Source: Stappia sp. TSB10P1A
GTDB taxonomy: Bacteria > Pseudomonadota > Alphaproteobacteria > Rhizobiales > Stappiaceae
Direction of reading: 5' to 3'
Length of the DNA stretch: 64,000 bases
Assembly (NCBI RefSeq): GCF_900185725.1
Contig: NZ_FYAU01000025.1
Coordinates: forward strand, 92,556 to 156,555
Under the pieces are notes generated by a model. It did not search any database, was not told the DNA's origin, and was given only the letters and a program-made list of their open reading frames with translations. Both the position numbers and the translations under genes were made by a program. Of the stretch, positions 36,374-44,913 are shown in pieces; the first letter of the stretch is position 1; each line of letters begins with the position of its first letter.

Positions 36374-37730
36374 TATCCTGATCGTCGACGATGAGGCCGA
36401 TATTCGCGACCTCATCGCCGGCATCCTCGATGACGAGGGCTACAAGACACGCACGGCCGGCGACAGCGACAGTGCGCTTGCTGCGATCAAGGAGCGGCGG
36501 CCCTCCATGGTCGTGCTGGACATCTGGCTCCAGGGCAGCCGCCTTGACGGGCTGGAACTGCTGGACGCGATCAAGGCACAGGACCCGGACCTGCCGGTGG
36601 TGATCATCTCCGGTCATGGCAATATCGAGACGGCGGTGTCGGCAATCAAGCGCGGCGCCTACGACTATATCGAGAAGCCGTTCAAGGCCGACCGGCTGGT
36701 GCTGATCACCGAGCGGGCGCTGGAGGCTTCCTCGCTGAAGCGCGAGATCAAGCAGTTGCGCCAGCGCAGCGGCGACGCGCCGGACCTGCTCGGCGCCAGC
36801 AGTGCCATGAACAACCTGCGCCACACGATCGAGCGCGTTGCGCCGACCAACAGCCGTGTGCTGATCATCGGCCCGTCAGGAGCGGGCAAGGAACTGGCCG
36901 CGCGAACCATCCACGCCATGTCGCAGCGGGCACGCAATCCCTTCGTGGTGATCAACGCGGCGACAATCACCCCTGAGCGGATGGAGGAGGAACTGTTCGG
37001 CATCGAAGATACCGACGGTCGCATCCGCAAGGTCGGCGCGATGGAGGAGGCCCACGGCGGCACGCTCTATATCGACGAAGTCGCCGACATGCCCTACGAG
37101 ACCCAGGGCAAGATCCTGCGGGTGCTGGTCGACCAGACCTTCACCCGCGTCGGCGGCGTCGGCAAGGTGAGCGTCGACATCCGCATCCTGTCCTCGAGCG
37201 CGCGCAACCTGGAGAGCGAGATCTCCGAGGCGCGGTTCCGCGAGGACCTGTTTCACCGGCTCGGCGTGGTGCCGCTTCAGGTGCCGCCGCTGGCGGATAG
37301 GCGCGACGACATTCCCGACCTGATCCGCTTCTTCATGGAGCAGATCTCGGTGGCGTCCGGCCTGCCGATCCGCAAGATCGGCGAGGATGCGATGGCGGTG
37401 CTGCAGGCGCATGACTGGCCCGGCAACGTGCGGCAGTTGCGCAACAATGTCGAGCGGCTGATGATCCTCACCCGCGGCGATCCGGAGGCGGTGATCACCG
37501 CCGACCTGCTGCCCGGCGAGATCGGCGCGGATGTGCCGAGCCTGCCGACCAATGGCGGCGGCGAGCACCTGATGGCCCTGCCGCTGCGGGATGCGCGCGA
37601 GATGTTCGAGCGGGACTATCTTCAGGCCCAGATCAAGCGGTTCGGCGGCAACGTGTCGCGGACGGCCGAATTCGTGGGCATGGAAAGGTCCGCCCTGCAT
37701 CGGAAACTGAAGTCGCTCGGCTTGTCCTAG
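36363..37730 (+). CDS. ntrX: Response regulator NtrX
   Basis: From ATG 36363 (MAYDILIVDDEADIRDLI) NtrX has 455 residues. The receiver Asp53 is in VVLDIWLQGSRLDGLEL. The AAA+ domain has an altered Walker A, GPSGAGKE. It lacks the GAFTGA loop: where NtrC has it, NtrX reads ELFGIEDTDGRIRKVGAM. The Walker B YIDEVADMP and a Fis-type HTH (GNVSRTAEFVGMERSALHRKL) remain. Loss of GAFTGA is known in alphaproteobacterial NtrX and implies that it does not activate sigma-54 by the usual route. An ATG at 36354 would add 3 residues. It overlaps ntrY and precedes trkA by 130 nt. Confidence 0.95.
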   Translation: MAYDILIVDDEADIRDLIAGILDDEGYKTRTAGDSDSALAAIKERRPSMVVLDIWLQGSRLDGLELLDAIKAQDPDLPVVIISGHGNIETAVSAIKRGAYDYIEKPFKADRLVLITERALEASSLKREIKQLRQRSGDAPDLLGASSAMNNLRHTIERVAPTNSRVLIIGPSGAGKELAARTIHAMSQRARNPFVVINAATITPERMEEELFGIEDTDGRIRKVGAMEEAHGGTLYIDEVADMPYETQGKILRVLVDQTFTRVGGVGKVSVDIRILSSSARNLESEISEARFREDLFHRLGVVPLQVPPLADRRDDIPDLIRFFMEQISVASGLPIRKIGEDAMAVLQAHDWPGNVRQLRNNVERLMILTRGDPEAVITADLLPGEIGADVPSLPTNGGGEHLMALPLRDAREMFERDYLQAQIKRFGGNVSRTAEFVGMERSALHRKLKSLGLS

Positions 37731-37860
37731 CGGAGCGGATTTGACATGTGAGTCTCGCTGGCAGGCCGGACGCGCGCTCAAATGCCAGACGCGAACTGCC
37801 GGGTTCGACGACGTGACGGGTCGCCGGCTGGCCAGACTTCCTTGAAGGGACCTGGATCCG

Positions 37861-39237
37861 ATGAGAGTGGTGATTTGCGGGGCCGGCCAGGTTGGTTACG
37901 GCATTGCCGAAAAGCTCGCGGCTGAGCAGAACGACGTCTCGGTCATCGATTCCTCGCCGCGCCTGATCAACGCGATCCGCGACACGCTCGACGTGCGCGG
38001 CTTCGTCGGCCATGGCGCGCATCCGGACGTGCTGGCGCAGGCTGGCGCCGACCAGGCCGACATGCTAATTGCCGTCACGCTTTATGACGAAGTCAACATG
38101 GTCGCCTGCCAGGTCGCCCATTCCCTGTTCAAGGTGCCGACCAAGGTGGCGCGGGTGCGCGCGCAGAGCTATCTGAAGCCGCATTGGAGCGACCTGTTCT
38201 CCCGCGACAACATGCCCATCGATGTGATCATCTCGCCGGAAATCGAGGTCGGTGAGATGGTGTTGCGGCGCCTCGCGCTGCCCGGCGCCGTGGAGACCGT
38301 ACGCTTCGCCGACGATCAGGTCGTGGTGGTCGGCGTGATCTGCCGGGAGGACTGTCCGGTGGTGAACACGCCGCTGCGGCAGCTCACCGAGCTTTTTCCC
38401 GATCTCGGGGCGGTGGTCAGCGGCGTCTTTCGCGGCAACCATCTGTTCGTTCCGAAGAGCTCCGATTCCCTGCTGGTTGACGATCTCGTCTATGTGGTCG
38501 CGCGCCGCGACCAGGTGCGCCGGACGCTGGCGATCTTCGGCCACGAGGAGCCCGAGGCAAGCCGCGTCGTCATCGCCGGCGGCGGCAATATCGGCCATTA
38601 CGTGGCGCGCATGCTGGAGCAGCGCCAGTCGGCGGCCAAGGTCAAGATTATCGAGAACTCGCGCGAGCGTGCCCTCAGCATCGCTGATACGTTGAAGCGC
38701 GCGGTGATCCTGCATGGCAGCGCGCTCGACCAGTCGATCCTCAAGGAAGCTGACATCCAGGACGCGGACACCTTGATCGCGCTGACCAACGAGGACGAGG
38801 TCAATATCCTCTCCTGCGTCATGGCCAAGAAGCTCGGCTGCAAGCGCAACCTGTCGCTGCTCAACAATCCGAGCTATCCGACCTTTGCCCATGCGCTCGG
38901 CATTGACGCCTTCGTCAATCCGAGGCAAGTGACGATCTCCAAGATCCTGCAGCATGTGCGGCGCGGTCGTATCCGCGGCGTGCATGCCCTGCAGAACGGG
39001 GCGGCCGAGGTGATCGAGGCCGAGGCCCTGGAAACCTCGCCGCTCGTCGGCAAGCCCTTGCGGGAGGTCGAACTGCCCGACGGCATTCGGGTCGGCGCGA
39101 TCTTCCGGGACGGCACCGTCATCACGCCGGACGGCTCGACCATCATCCGCGCCCATGACCGCTGTGTGCTGTTCGCCATCGCGGAGCGGGTGCGGCAGGT
39201 CGAGCAGATGTTCCGCGTCAGCCTGGAATTCTTCTGA
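37861..39237 (+). CDS. trkA: Trk potassium uptake system NAD-binding protein TrkA
   Basis: TrkA is the peripheral membrane regulatory subunit of the TrkH/TrkG potassium channel. The 458-residue protein has two RCK repeats: an N-terminal Rossmann domain starting VVICGAGQVGYGIAEKLA and a second one at VVIAGGGNIGHYVARMLE near 236-255, each followed by an RCK_C domain. No TrkH channel gene is visible here; it may be elsewhere. Adjacency to ntrX is usual in rhizobia, so the gene probably shares the NtrYX neighbourhood for historical more than functional reasons. Confidence 0.96.
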   Translation: MRVVICGAGQVGYGIAEKLAAEQNDVSVIDSSPRLINAIRDTLDVRGFVGHGAHPDVLAQAGADQADMLIAVTLYDEVNMVACQVAHSLFKVPTKVARVRAQSYLKPHWSDLFSRDNMPIDVIISPEIEVGEMVLRRLALPGAVETVRFADDQVVVVGVICREDCPVVNTPLRQLTELFPDLGAVVSGVFRGNHLFVPKSSDSLLVDDLVYVVARRDQVRRTLAIFGHEEPEASRVVIAGGGNIGHYVARMLEQRQSAAKVKIIENSRERALSIADTLKRAVILHGSALDQSILKEADIQDADTLIALTNEDEVNILSCVMAKKLGCKRNLSLLNNPSYPTFAHALGIDAFVNPRQVTISKILQHVRRGRIRGVHALQNGAAEVIEAEALETSPLVGKPLREVELPDGIRVGAIFRDGTVITPDGSTIIRAHDRCVLFAIAERVRQVEQMFRVSLEFF

Positions 39238-39280
39238 CACGCGGCAGGGCCGCCGCGTTCCGCAATCGACTGGAGGAAGC

Positions 39281-40144
39281 ATGAGCCGTATCGCATATGT
39301 GAACGGGCGTTACGTTCGCCACGCGGAGGCTGCCGTTCACATCGAGGACCGGGGTTACCAGTTCGCCGATGGCGTCTATGAGGTCTGCGAGATCTGGCAG
39401 GGCCATCTCGTCGACGAGCGGCGCCATCTCGATCGGCTGGAGCGGTCCCTCGGCGAATTGTCTATCCGCATGCCGATGGGCCGCGCCGCCCTGTCGCAGG
39501 TGCTGCACGAGGTGGTCCGTCGCAACAAGGTGCGTGACGGGCTCGTCTACATGCAGGTGACGCGCGGTGTCTCGCGACGCGATCATGTCTTCCCGCCGGT
39601 GTCCGTCGCGCCCGCGCTGGTGGTGACGGCGCGGTCGTCGCAGCCGGCGGCGGCCGCTGCCCTGGCGGAAAAGGGCGTTTCGGTGATCTCCGTGCCGGAG
39701 AACCGCTGGGAGCGCGTCGACATCAAGACCGTCGGCCTGCTGCCCAACGTGCTGGCCAAGCAGAAGGCGAAGGAGGCGGGCGCCCGCGAGGCCTGGTTCG
39801 TCGACCGCGACGGCATGGTCACCGAAGGCGGTTCGACCAATGCCTGGATCGTCACCAAGGACAACTGCCTGGTGACGCGGCCGGCCACCAGCGGCATTCT
39901 CAAGGGGATCACCCGGCAGGTGGTGCTCGACATGATCGAGCGCAACGGCCTCACCTTCGAGGAACGCGCCTTCAGCCTCGAAGAGGCGAAAGGCGCCAAG
40001 GAAGCCTTCATGACGGCCGCAACGACGGTGGTCATGCCGGTGGTGCGGATCGACGATCAGTCGATCGGCAATGGTCATCCGGGCGAGATCACCCGCGACC
40101 TGCGCCGGATGTTCCACGAAACCGCCGAAACGAGTGCGGTGTGA
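39281..40144 (+). CDS. dat: D-amino-acid transaminase (class IV PLP)
   Basis: This 287-residue class IV aminotransferase moves amino groups between D-amino acids and 2-oxo acids. ATG 39281 follows a GGAGG. Key text is VHIEDRGYQFADGVYEVCEI, and the PLP lysine in VDIKTVGLLPNVLAKQ (Lys149). The phosphate-binding area has EGGSTNAWIV and TSGILKGITR. It resembles DAT more than IlvE or PabC. The D-amino-acid assignment is by similarity of motifs; a branched-chain role cannot be excluded. It sits between trkA and hfq. Confidence 0.86.
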   Translation: MSRIAYVNGRYVRHAEAAVHIEDRGYQFADGVYEVCEIWQGHLVDERRHLDRLERSLGELSIRMPMGRAALSQVLHEVVRRNKVRDGLVYMQVTRGVSRRDHVFPPVSVAPALVVTARSSQPAAAAALAEKGVSVISVPENRWERVDIKTVGLLPNVLAKQKAKEAGAREAWFVDRDGMVTEGGSTNAWIVTKDNCLVTRPATSGILKGITRQVVLDMIERNGLTFEERAFSLEEAKGAKEAFMTAATTVVMPVVRIDDQSIGNGHPGEITRDLRRMFHETAETSAV

Positions 40145-40351
40145 CTTGAGGCAGTCCGTGACATATAAACGAGCAGAAATGGCACTCAGGATACGTTAGA
40201 GTGCCAGGGTGCGCCCAAGGGCCTTCCTCCGGGCTCTTGACGCCGGGGCTGCCGGGCGCAATGCTGCGGGCAGCATGGCTGCATGGCGGCAGTTTTTGTT
40301 TCGGCTGGGCGCACCAATAAACGACAAGACGAATGCAGGAAAAAATAAAAC

Positions 40352-40609
40352 ATGGCTGACCGCGCTCAAAACCTTCAGGACACTTTCCTCAACCATGTAC
40401 GCAAGCAGAAGACACCGCTGACGATCTTCCTGATCAACGGCGTTAAATTGCAAGGTGTCGTGACCTGGTTCGACAACTTCTGCGTTCTTCTGCGCCGCGA
40501 CGGACACTCGCAACTTGTTTACAAGCACGCGATCTCGACCGTAATGCCGAATGCTCCAGTGCAACTGTTCGAACCGGCCGACGAGGCTGGCGACAAGGCG
40601 GCGGGCTGA
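40352..40609 (+). CDS. hfq: RNA chaperone Hfq
   Basis: Hfq forms a hexameric ring that pairs small RNAs with mRNAs. The 85-residue protein has the complete Sm1 ([21 protein letters not shown], in pieces) and Sm2 ([10 protein letters not shown]) motifs. The short C-terminal tail ([14 protein letters not shown]) is typical of alphaproteobacteria. The 207-nt upstream gap presumably carries its promoter. AGGA is followed by an A-rich stretch before the ATG. hflX follows directly, starting right after the hfq stop. Confidence 0.98.
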   Translation: MADRAQNLQDTFLNHVRKQKTPLTIFLINGVKLQGVVTWFDNFCVLLRRDGHSQLVYKHAISTVMPNAPVQLFEPADEAGDKAAG

Positions 40610-42013
40610 TTGAAGAACCAAGCCCGCTCGAATCGCAAGGACAAGCCCGCGCAGGAACCGGACAACCCGTTCGAGGGCCCGCGCGGGGCAGCCGGTGCGC
40701 GTGCTGCCGTCATCGTCCCCGTACTGACCGGGCGACTGCGCGGGGAGAGCGCCCCGCAACTGCGGCGCACGCCGGAGGCGCGGCTGGAGGAGGCGATCGG
40801 CCTTGCCGCCGCCATCGACCTTGAGATCGTCTCCAGCGGCATCGTCACCGTTGCCACTCCCAAGCCCGGCACGCTGTTCGGCAGCGGCAAGGTCGAGGAA
40901 CTCGCCGCCATCGTCAAGGCGGAGGAGATCGAACTCGTCGTCGTCGACCATCCGCTGACGCCGATCCAGCAGCGCAACCTGGAAAAGGCGCTCTACTGCA
41001 AGGTGCTCGACCGCACCGGCCTGATCCTCGAGATCTTCGGCGATCGCGCCAGCACGGCGGAGGGCACGCTGCAGGTGGAGCTTGCCCACCTCAAGTGGCA
41101 GAAAAGCCGGCTGGTGCGCTCCTGGACCCACCTGGAGCGCCAGCGCGGCGGCCTCGGCTTTGTCGGCGGCCCCGGCGAAACCCAGATCGAAGCGGACCGG
41201 CGGCTGATCCAGGAGCGGATCAACCGGCTGGAAAAGGATCTCGAACAGGTCACTCGCACCCGCGAGCTGCACCGGGCCAAGCGCAAGAAGGTGCCGCAGC
41301 CGGTGGTGGCGCTGGTCGGCTACACCAATGCCGGCAAGTCGACGCTGTTCAACCGGCTGACCCGGGCCGATGTCTTCGCCAAGGACCTCCTGTTCGCGAC
41401 GCTCGATCCGACGCTGCGGCGCGTGACGCTGCCGCATGGGCGCGAGGTGATCTTGTCCGACACGGTGGGCTTCATCTCCGACCTGCCGACCCATCTCATC
41501 GCCGCCTTCCGCGCGACGCTGGAGGAGGTGACCGAGGCGGACCTGATCCTGCACGTGCGCGACATCTCGCATGAGGACACCGAGGCGCAGGCCGCCGACG
41601 TTGCCACGACGCTCGACGCGCTGGGGCTGGAACAGGCGCAAGGCAGCCGGTTGATCGAGGTGTGGAACAAGGTCGACAAGCTGTCCGACGAGCATCGGCA
41701 GACCTTGCTCGCCGCCAACCGCATCGACGAGGGGCCCGTTGCCGTCTCCGCCGTGACCGGCGAGGGGGTCGAGGATCTTTTGGCGCGGGTGGAACTGCGG
41801 CTTGCCGAAGACAGTCTCGTCTATGACATGCGGCTGGCGCCGGAGGACGGCGAGGGGCTCGCCTGGCTCTATCGCAACACCGACGTGCTGCGGCGGATCG
41901 AGGGCGAGAACGGCATCGCGCTTCGCGTACGTGTCGGAGAGCGGCGCAAGGGCGAGTTCACCACCCGCTATCGCGGTGCCTTCACCGAGATCGACGAGGA
42001 CGGGGCGGACTGA
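40610..42013 (+). CDS. hflX: Ribosome-associated GTPase HflX
   Basis: HflX is a GTPase that splits stalled or hibernating ribosomes. The 467-residue protein starts at a TTG directly after the hfq stop, with no gap. The N-terminal HflX domain has the glycine-rich KPGTLFGSGKVEELA and a later LSHLKW-type text (AHLKWQKSRLVRSW). The GTPase core has G1 GYTNAGKSTLFN at 237-248, G3 DTVGFISDLP and G4 NKVDK. The hfq-hflX order is conserved across proteobacteria. An alternative internal start is possible since the first 30 residues are poorly conserved. Confidence 0.95.
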   Translation: MKNQARSNRKDKPAQEPDNPFEGPRGAAGARAAVIVPVLTGRLRGESAPQLRRTPEARLEEAIGLAAAIDLEIVSSGIVTVATPKPGTLFGSGKVEELAAIVKAEEIELVVVDHPLTPIQQRNLEKALYCKVLDRTGLILEIFGDRASTAEGTLQVELAHLKWQKSRLVRSWTHLERQRGGLGFVGGPGETQIEADRRLIQERINRLEKDLEQVTRTRELHRAKRKKVPQPVVALVGYTNAGKSTLFNRLTRADVFAKDLLFATLDPTLRRVTLPHGREVILSDTVGFISDLPTHLIAAFRATLEEVTEADLILHVRDISHEDTEAQAADVATTLDALGLEQAQGSRLIEVWNKVDKLSDEHRQTLLAANRIDEGPVAVSAVTGEGVEDLLARVELRLAEDSLVYDMRLAPEDGEGLAWLYRNTDVLRRIEGENGIALRVRVGERRKGEFTTRYRGAFTEIDEDGAD

Positions 42014-42031
42014 GGGGCGCTTAGACGGGCG

Positions 42032-42880
42032 TCACGCATCTTGCGACTTCGCCGCCTGCCAGACCGCTTCCATCTCGTCGAGGCTCATGTCGGCCAAGGT
42101 GCGGCCGTCTGCTTCCGCGGCGTCCTCGATGGCCGCAAAGCGGCGGCGGAACTTGCGGTTGGTGCGCTTCAAGGCCTCTTCCGGATCGATGTCGAGATGC
42201 CGGGCGAGGTTCGTCACGGCGAAGATCAGGTCGCCGATCTCGCCGGCGATGCGCTCGCGGTCGGGCATTTCGCCATCGGCCGTAATTTCGCTCGCCAGTT
42301 CCTCGGTCTCCTCGCGGATCTTGTCGAGAACGGGTCCCGCGCTGCCCCAATCGAAGCCGACGCGCGCCGCGCGCCGCTGCAGCTTCTCGGCCTCGGTCAG
42401 GGCAGGGAAGATCGCCGGAACGTCGTCGAGGAAGCGTCGGCGCTCCTCGCCCAGCCCGGCGGCGGCGCGGGCGCTGGCCCGCTCCAGCTTTTCCTGCTGC
42501 TTGATCTTCTCCCACATGCCCTTGGCGATGCCGGCGGAGCGGGCATTGTCGTCGCCGAAGACATGCGGGTGTCGGCGGATCATCTTGGTGGTGATCGCCT
42601 CGACGACATCGGGAAAGGCGAAAGCCCCCTGTTCCTCGGAAAGGCGGGCGTGATAGACCACCTGCAGGAGCAGGTCGCCAAGCTCCTCGCGCAGGTCGAC
42701 CATGTCGCCGCGCTGGATCGCGTCGGCGACCTCGTAGGCTTCCTCGATCGTGTAAGGCGCGATCGTGGCGAAGTCCTGCTCCAGATCCCAGGGGCAGCCG
42801 GTTCCGGGCGTGCGCAGGGCGGTCATGATCTCGATCAGTCGCTTGATGTCGCGGTCCGGTGTCACGGTGGCGCCCCTCAT
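42032..42880 (-). CDS. mazG: Nucleoside triphosphate pyrophosphohydrolase MazG
   Basis: MazG hydrolyses NTPs to NMP and pyrophosphate and protects against damaged nucleotides. From ATG 42880 (MRGATVTPDRDIKRLIEIM) the protein has 282 residues; a GTG 15 nt later is possible. It has two MazG helical modules: TPGTGCPWDLEQDF, EEAYEVADAI and REELGDLLLQVVYHAR in the first, and EETEELASEI and GEIGDLIFAVTNLARHL in the second. The E-x-x-E...E-x-x-D metal residues are present in both. The frame is open further upstream, but that part is antisense to arfB. It converges on hflX. Confidence 0.95.
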   Translation of the reverse strand: MRGATVTPDRDIKRLIEIMTALRTPGTGCPWDLEQDFATIAPYTIEEAYEVADAIQRGDMVDLREELGDLLLQVVYHARLSEEQGAFAFPDVVEAITTKMIRRHPHVFGDDNARSAGIAKGMWEKIKQQEKLERASARAAAGLGEERRRFLDDVPAIFPALTEAEKLQRRAARVGFDWGSAGPVLDKIREETEELASEITADGEMPDRERIAGEIGDLIFAVTNLARHLDIDPEEALKRTNRKFRRRFAAIEDAAEADGRTLADMSLDEMEAVWQAAKSQDA

Positions 42881-42965
42881 ATCTGGTCGTGGCGACCGAC
42901 ATAGCATTGCACCGGAGGCGTTCCAAGCGGCCCTCCGAAAGCGTGAACAACGGAACAGGACGGCG

Positions 42966-43403
42966 ATGGCGTCGGTGGCGGACATGGATCTGGAGGTGGC
43001 GCCGGGAGTGAGCATCCCGGCCGGCGACCTGTCGGAGAGCTTCATTCGCGCTTCGGGACCTGGCGGGCAGAACGTCAACAAGGTCGCGACCGCCGTGCAA
43101 CTCCGGTTCGACCTTTCGGGCAACCGGACGCTCGCCGAGGACGTCAAGGAGCGGCTCGGCCGCCTTGCCGGCAGCCGGCTGACGCTGGCGGGCGAGATTC
43201 TCATCCAGGCCGACCGGTTCCGCACCCAGGAGCGGAACCGCCAGGATGCGCTGGAGCGTCTCGTCGCGCTGGTGCGCAAGGCGCTGGAGCGACCCAAGCC
43301 GCGCAAGGCGACGCGGCCGACAAAGGCCTCCAAGGAGCGGAGGCTCGCTGCCAAGAAGCAGCGCTCGGCGATCAAGCGGATGCGCTCGGGCCCCGACGAC
43401 TGA
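42966..43403 (+). CDS. arfB: Alternative ribosome-rescue factor ArfB (GGQ peptidyl-tRNA hydrolase)
   Basis: This 145-residue protein rescues stalled ribosomes by hydrolysing peptidyl-tRNA. The catalytic GGQ is at 33-35 in RASGPGGQNVNKVATAVQLRF (read in parts). The C-terminal tail from about 110 is strongly basic (KPRKATRPTKASKERRLAAKK in pieces, then KRMRSGPDD), as in ArfB/YaeJ, where it occupies the mRNA channel. The ATG at 42966 gives the family-typical short N terminus. It is divergent from mazG with 85 nt between starts, and its stop abuts the end of the convergent XRE gene. Confidence 0.93.
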   Translation: MASVADMDLEVAPGVSIPAGDLSESFIRASGPGGQNVNKVATAVQLRFDLSGNRTLAEDVKERLGRLAGSRLTLAGEILIQADRFRTQERNRQDALERLVALVRKALERPKPRKATRPTKASKERRLAAKKQRSAIKRMRSGPDD

Positions 43404-44231
43404 TCACCCGGCCGGGGCCTCGTCGGCAAGGCTGGCGCTGAGCGCCGTCATCGCCGCTGCCGTCGCCGCGTCGGCGGGGAAGAAGCTCTCGATCACCAGT
43501 TCCGACAGGAAAATATCGAGCGCGGTGCCGAACACCGTCGTCGTGCTGAGAAAGGACAGGACCGTCTCGCCGGCGAGCAATTCCAGCGGCACGGCAATGC
43601 CTGCATGCCGGTCGCGGCCCGCCACCGGCTGTGCCTTCGCGCCCGTCGGCACCGGATAGGCCCCCAGTTCCTCGACCAGCGCGGCAATCTCGGCATCGCC
43701 GGACATGTCGGCCTGTTGCCCCAGTCGCTCCAGCAGATGGGCGCGCCATTCGCGGTAGTTGCGGATGCGCGGGGCAAGGCCGTCCGGGTGCAGGCTGACC
43801 CTCAAGACATTGACCGGGGGCACGAGCAGGTGCGGTGCGACGCCTTCGAGCAAGGCCAGCGCCGGGGCATTGGCGCGCACCAGGTTCCAGTTGCGGTCGA
43901 CGGCAAGGGCCGGGTGAGGGGCGTGGCCATCGAGGATGCGCCCGACCACCTCCATCGCGGCGGCAAGGTCCGGATGGTCCGCCGCGCGCTCCTGCGTCTG
44001 CGGCGAAAATCCCGCGGCTGCCAGCAGGGCGTTGCGTTCGCGCGGCGGCAGGGCGAGTTGGTCGGCCAGCCGCAGGGCCATCTCGCGGCTCGGCTGGGCC
44101 TTGCCGCATTCGAGGAAACTGAGGTGGCGTTGCGACAGGCCGGCCTCCGCGGCAAGCGCAAGCTGGCTGAGGCGGCGGCGACTGCGCCATTGGCGCAGCA
44201 GATCGGGAAAGGTCGAGCGGATGGTCATCAT
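43404..44231 (-). CDS. XRE-family regulator with MmyB-like ligand domain
   Basis: This 275-residue transcription factor starts at ATG 44231 or 44228 (adjacent codons). The HTH_XRE domain is at about 8-62: LLRQWRSRRRLSQLALAAEAGLSQRHLSFLE (in parts). The rest matches the MmyB-like domain, which binds small ligands such as fatty acids in structural studies: ALAVDRNWNLVRANAPALALLEG and IRNYREWRAHLLERL. Such regulators often control a neighbouring metabolic or membrane gene. The gene is divergent from a small membrane protein at 44362 with 130 nt between starts, its most likely target. Confidence 0.9.
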   Translation of the reverse strand: MMTIRSTFPDLLRQWRSRRRLSQLALAAEAGLSQRHLSFLECGKAQPSREMALRLADQLALPPRERNALLAAAGFSPQTQERAADHPDLAAAMEVVGRILDGHAPHPALAVDRNWNLVRANAPALALLEGVAPHLLVPPVNVLRVSLHPDGLAPRIRNYREWRAHLLERLGQQADMSGDAEIAALVEELGAYPVPTGAKAQPVAGRDRHAGIAVPLELLAGETVLSFLSTTTVFGTALDIFLSELVIESFFPADAATAAAMTALSASLADEAPAG

Positions 44232-44361
44232 GCCGGCATGGTGCCCGGCATTTTTTCTGGCTTCAATGACCTGTGAGGTAATCGCCTTGATGACCTGGCG
44301 ATGGTTCTCTCTCGGCATCCAGCCCGGCATGAGGCCGGCCTGCCAGCCAAGGAGAGTTCCC

Positions 44362-44766
44362 ATGTTGCAGATCTTCGACCGCCTGTCCCTGCGCGGCCTT
44401 CTCGGTCTCGACGCCGTCACCTGCTTCGTCATGGGCGGCCTGCTGCTTGCCGCGGGTAGCCTGCTCGCCGCGCCGCTCGGCCTTCCCGAGGGCTTGCTGT
44501 TCTATGCCGGACTGGTGCTGCTGCCGGTCGCGGTCTTCATGCTGGCGGTCGCGGCGCCGTCGTCTCCCCCGGCGGCGGGCGTTTTCGTGGTCGTCGCCGG
44601 CAACTGGCTGTGGGTGGCGGCGAGCGTCGCCCTGCCGCTCCTCGGTCTCGTCTCGCCGACGGGGCTCGGCTACGCCTTTCTCGGCGTGCAGGCGGTCGCG
44701 GTGGCGGTTCTGGCCTTCGCGGAGCAGCGGGCTCTGGCGCGTGCCGCAGCGCCGGCCCTTGCCTGA
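44362..44766 (+). CDS. Hypothetical four-TM membrane protein
   Basis: This 134-residue protein starts at ATG 44362 with a good AAGGAGAG at 44349-44356. It has four hydrophobic stretches, from LLGLDAVTCFVMGGLLLAAG to LGYAFLGVQAVAVAVLAFAE, with few charges. It is probably an inner-membrane protein. I do not recognise the family. It is divergently arranged with the XRE/MmyB-type regulator, which probably controls it. The frame runs upstream through the regulator as antisense; the RBS settles the start. Confidence 0.75.
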   Translation: MLQIFDRLSLRGLLGLDAVTCFVMGGLLLAAGSLLAAPLGLPEGLLFYAGLVLLPVAVFMLAVAAPSSPPAAGVFVVVAGNWLWVAASVALPLLGLVSPTGLGYAFLGVQAVAVAVLAFAEQRALARAAAPALA

Positions 44767-44857
44767 TCGTTGGCCTTTCAGGACCCGATATCGTGGCGGC
44801 GCGAGCAATCGCGCCGCCAGTTTTCATCGAGCCTCTTTATTTCCCCGCGCCATGGTA

Positions 44858-44876
44858 TATTTTGGTATCGAAAATA
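44858..44876. promoter_or_regulatory. Inverted repeat upstream of xylB, candidate operator
   Basis: TATTTT at 44858-44863 and AAAATA at 44871-44876 flank a 7-nt spacer, in an AT-rich stretch 38 nt before the xylB GTG. Two copies of TGGTAT overlap it. This resembles the operator of a xylose regulator, but no XylR gene is present in the window. Confidence 0.4.
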
Positions 44877-44913
44877 ATATGAACAGCCGCCACGACGCGG
44901 CGCGGGAGGAAAC

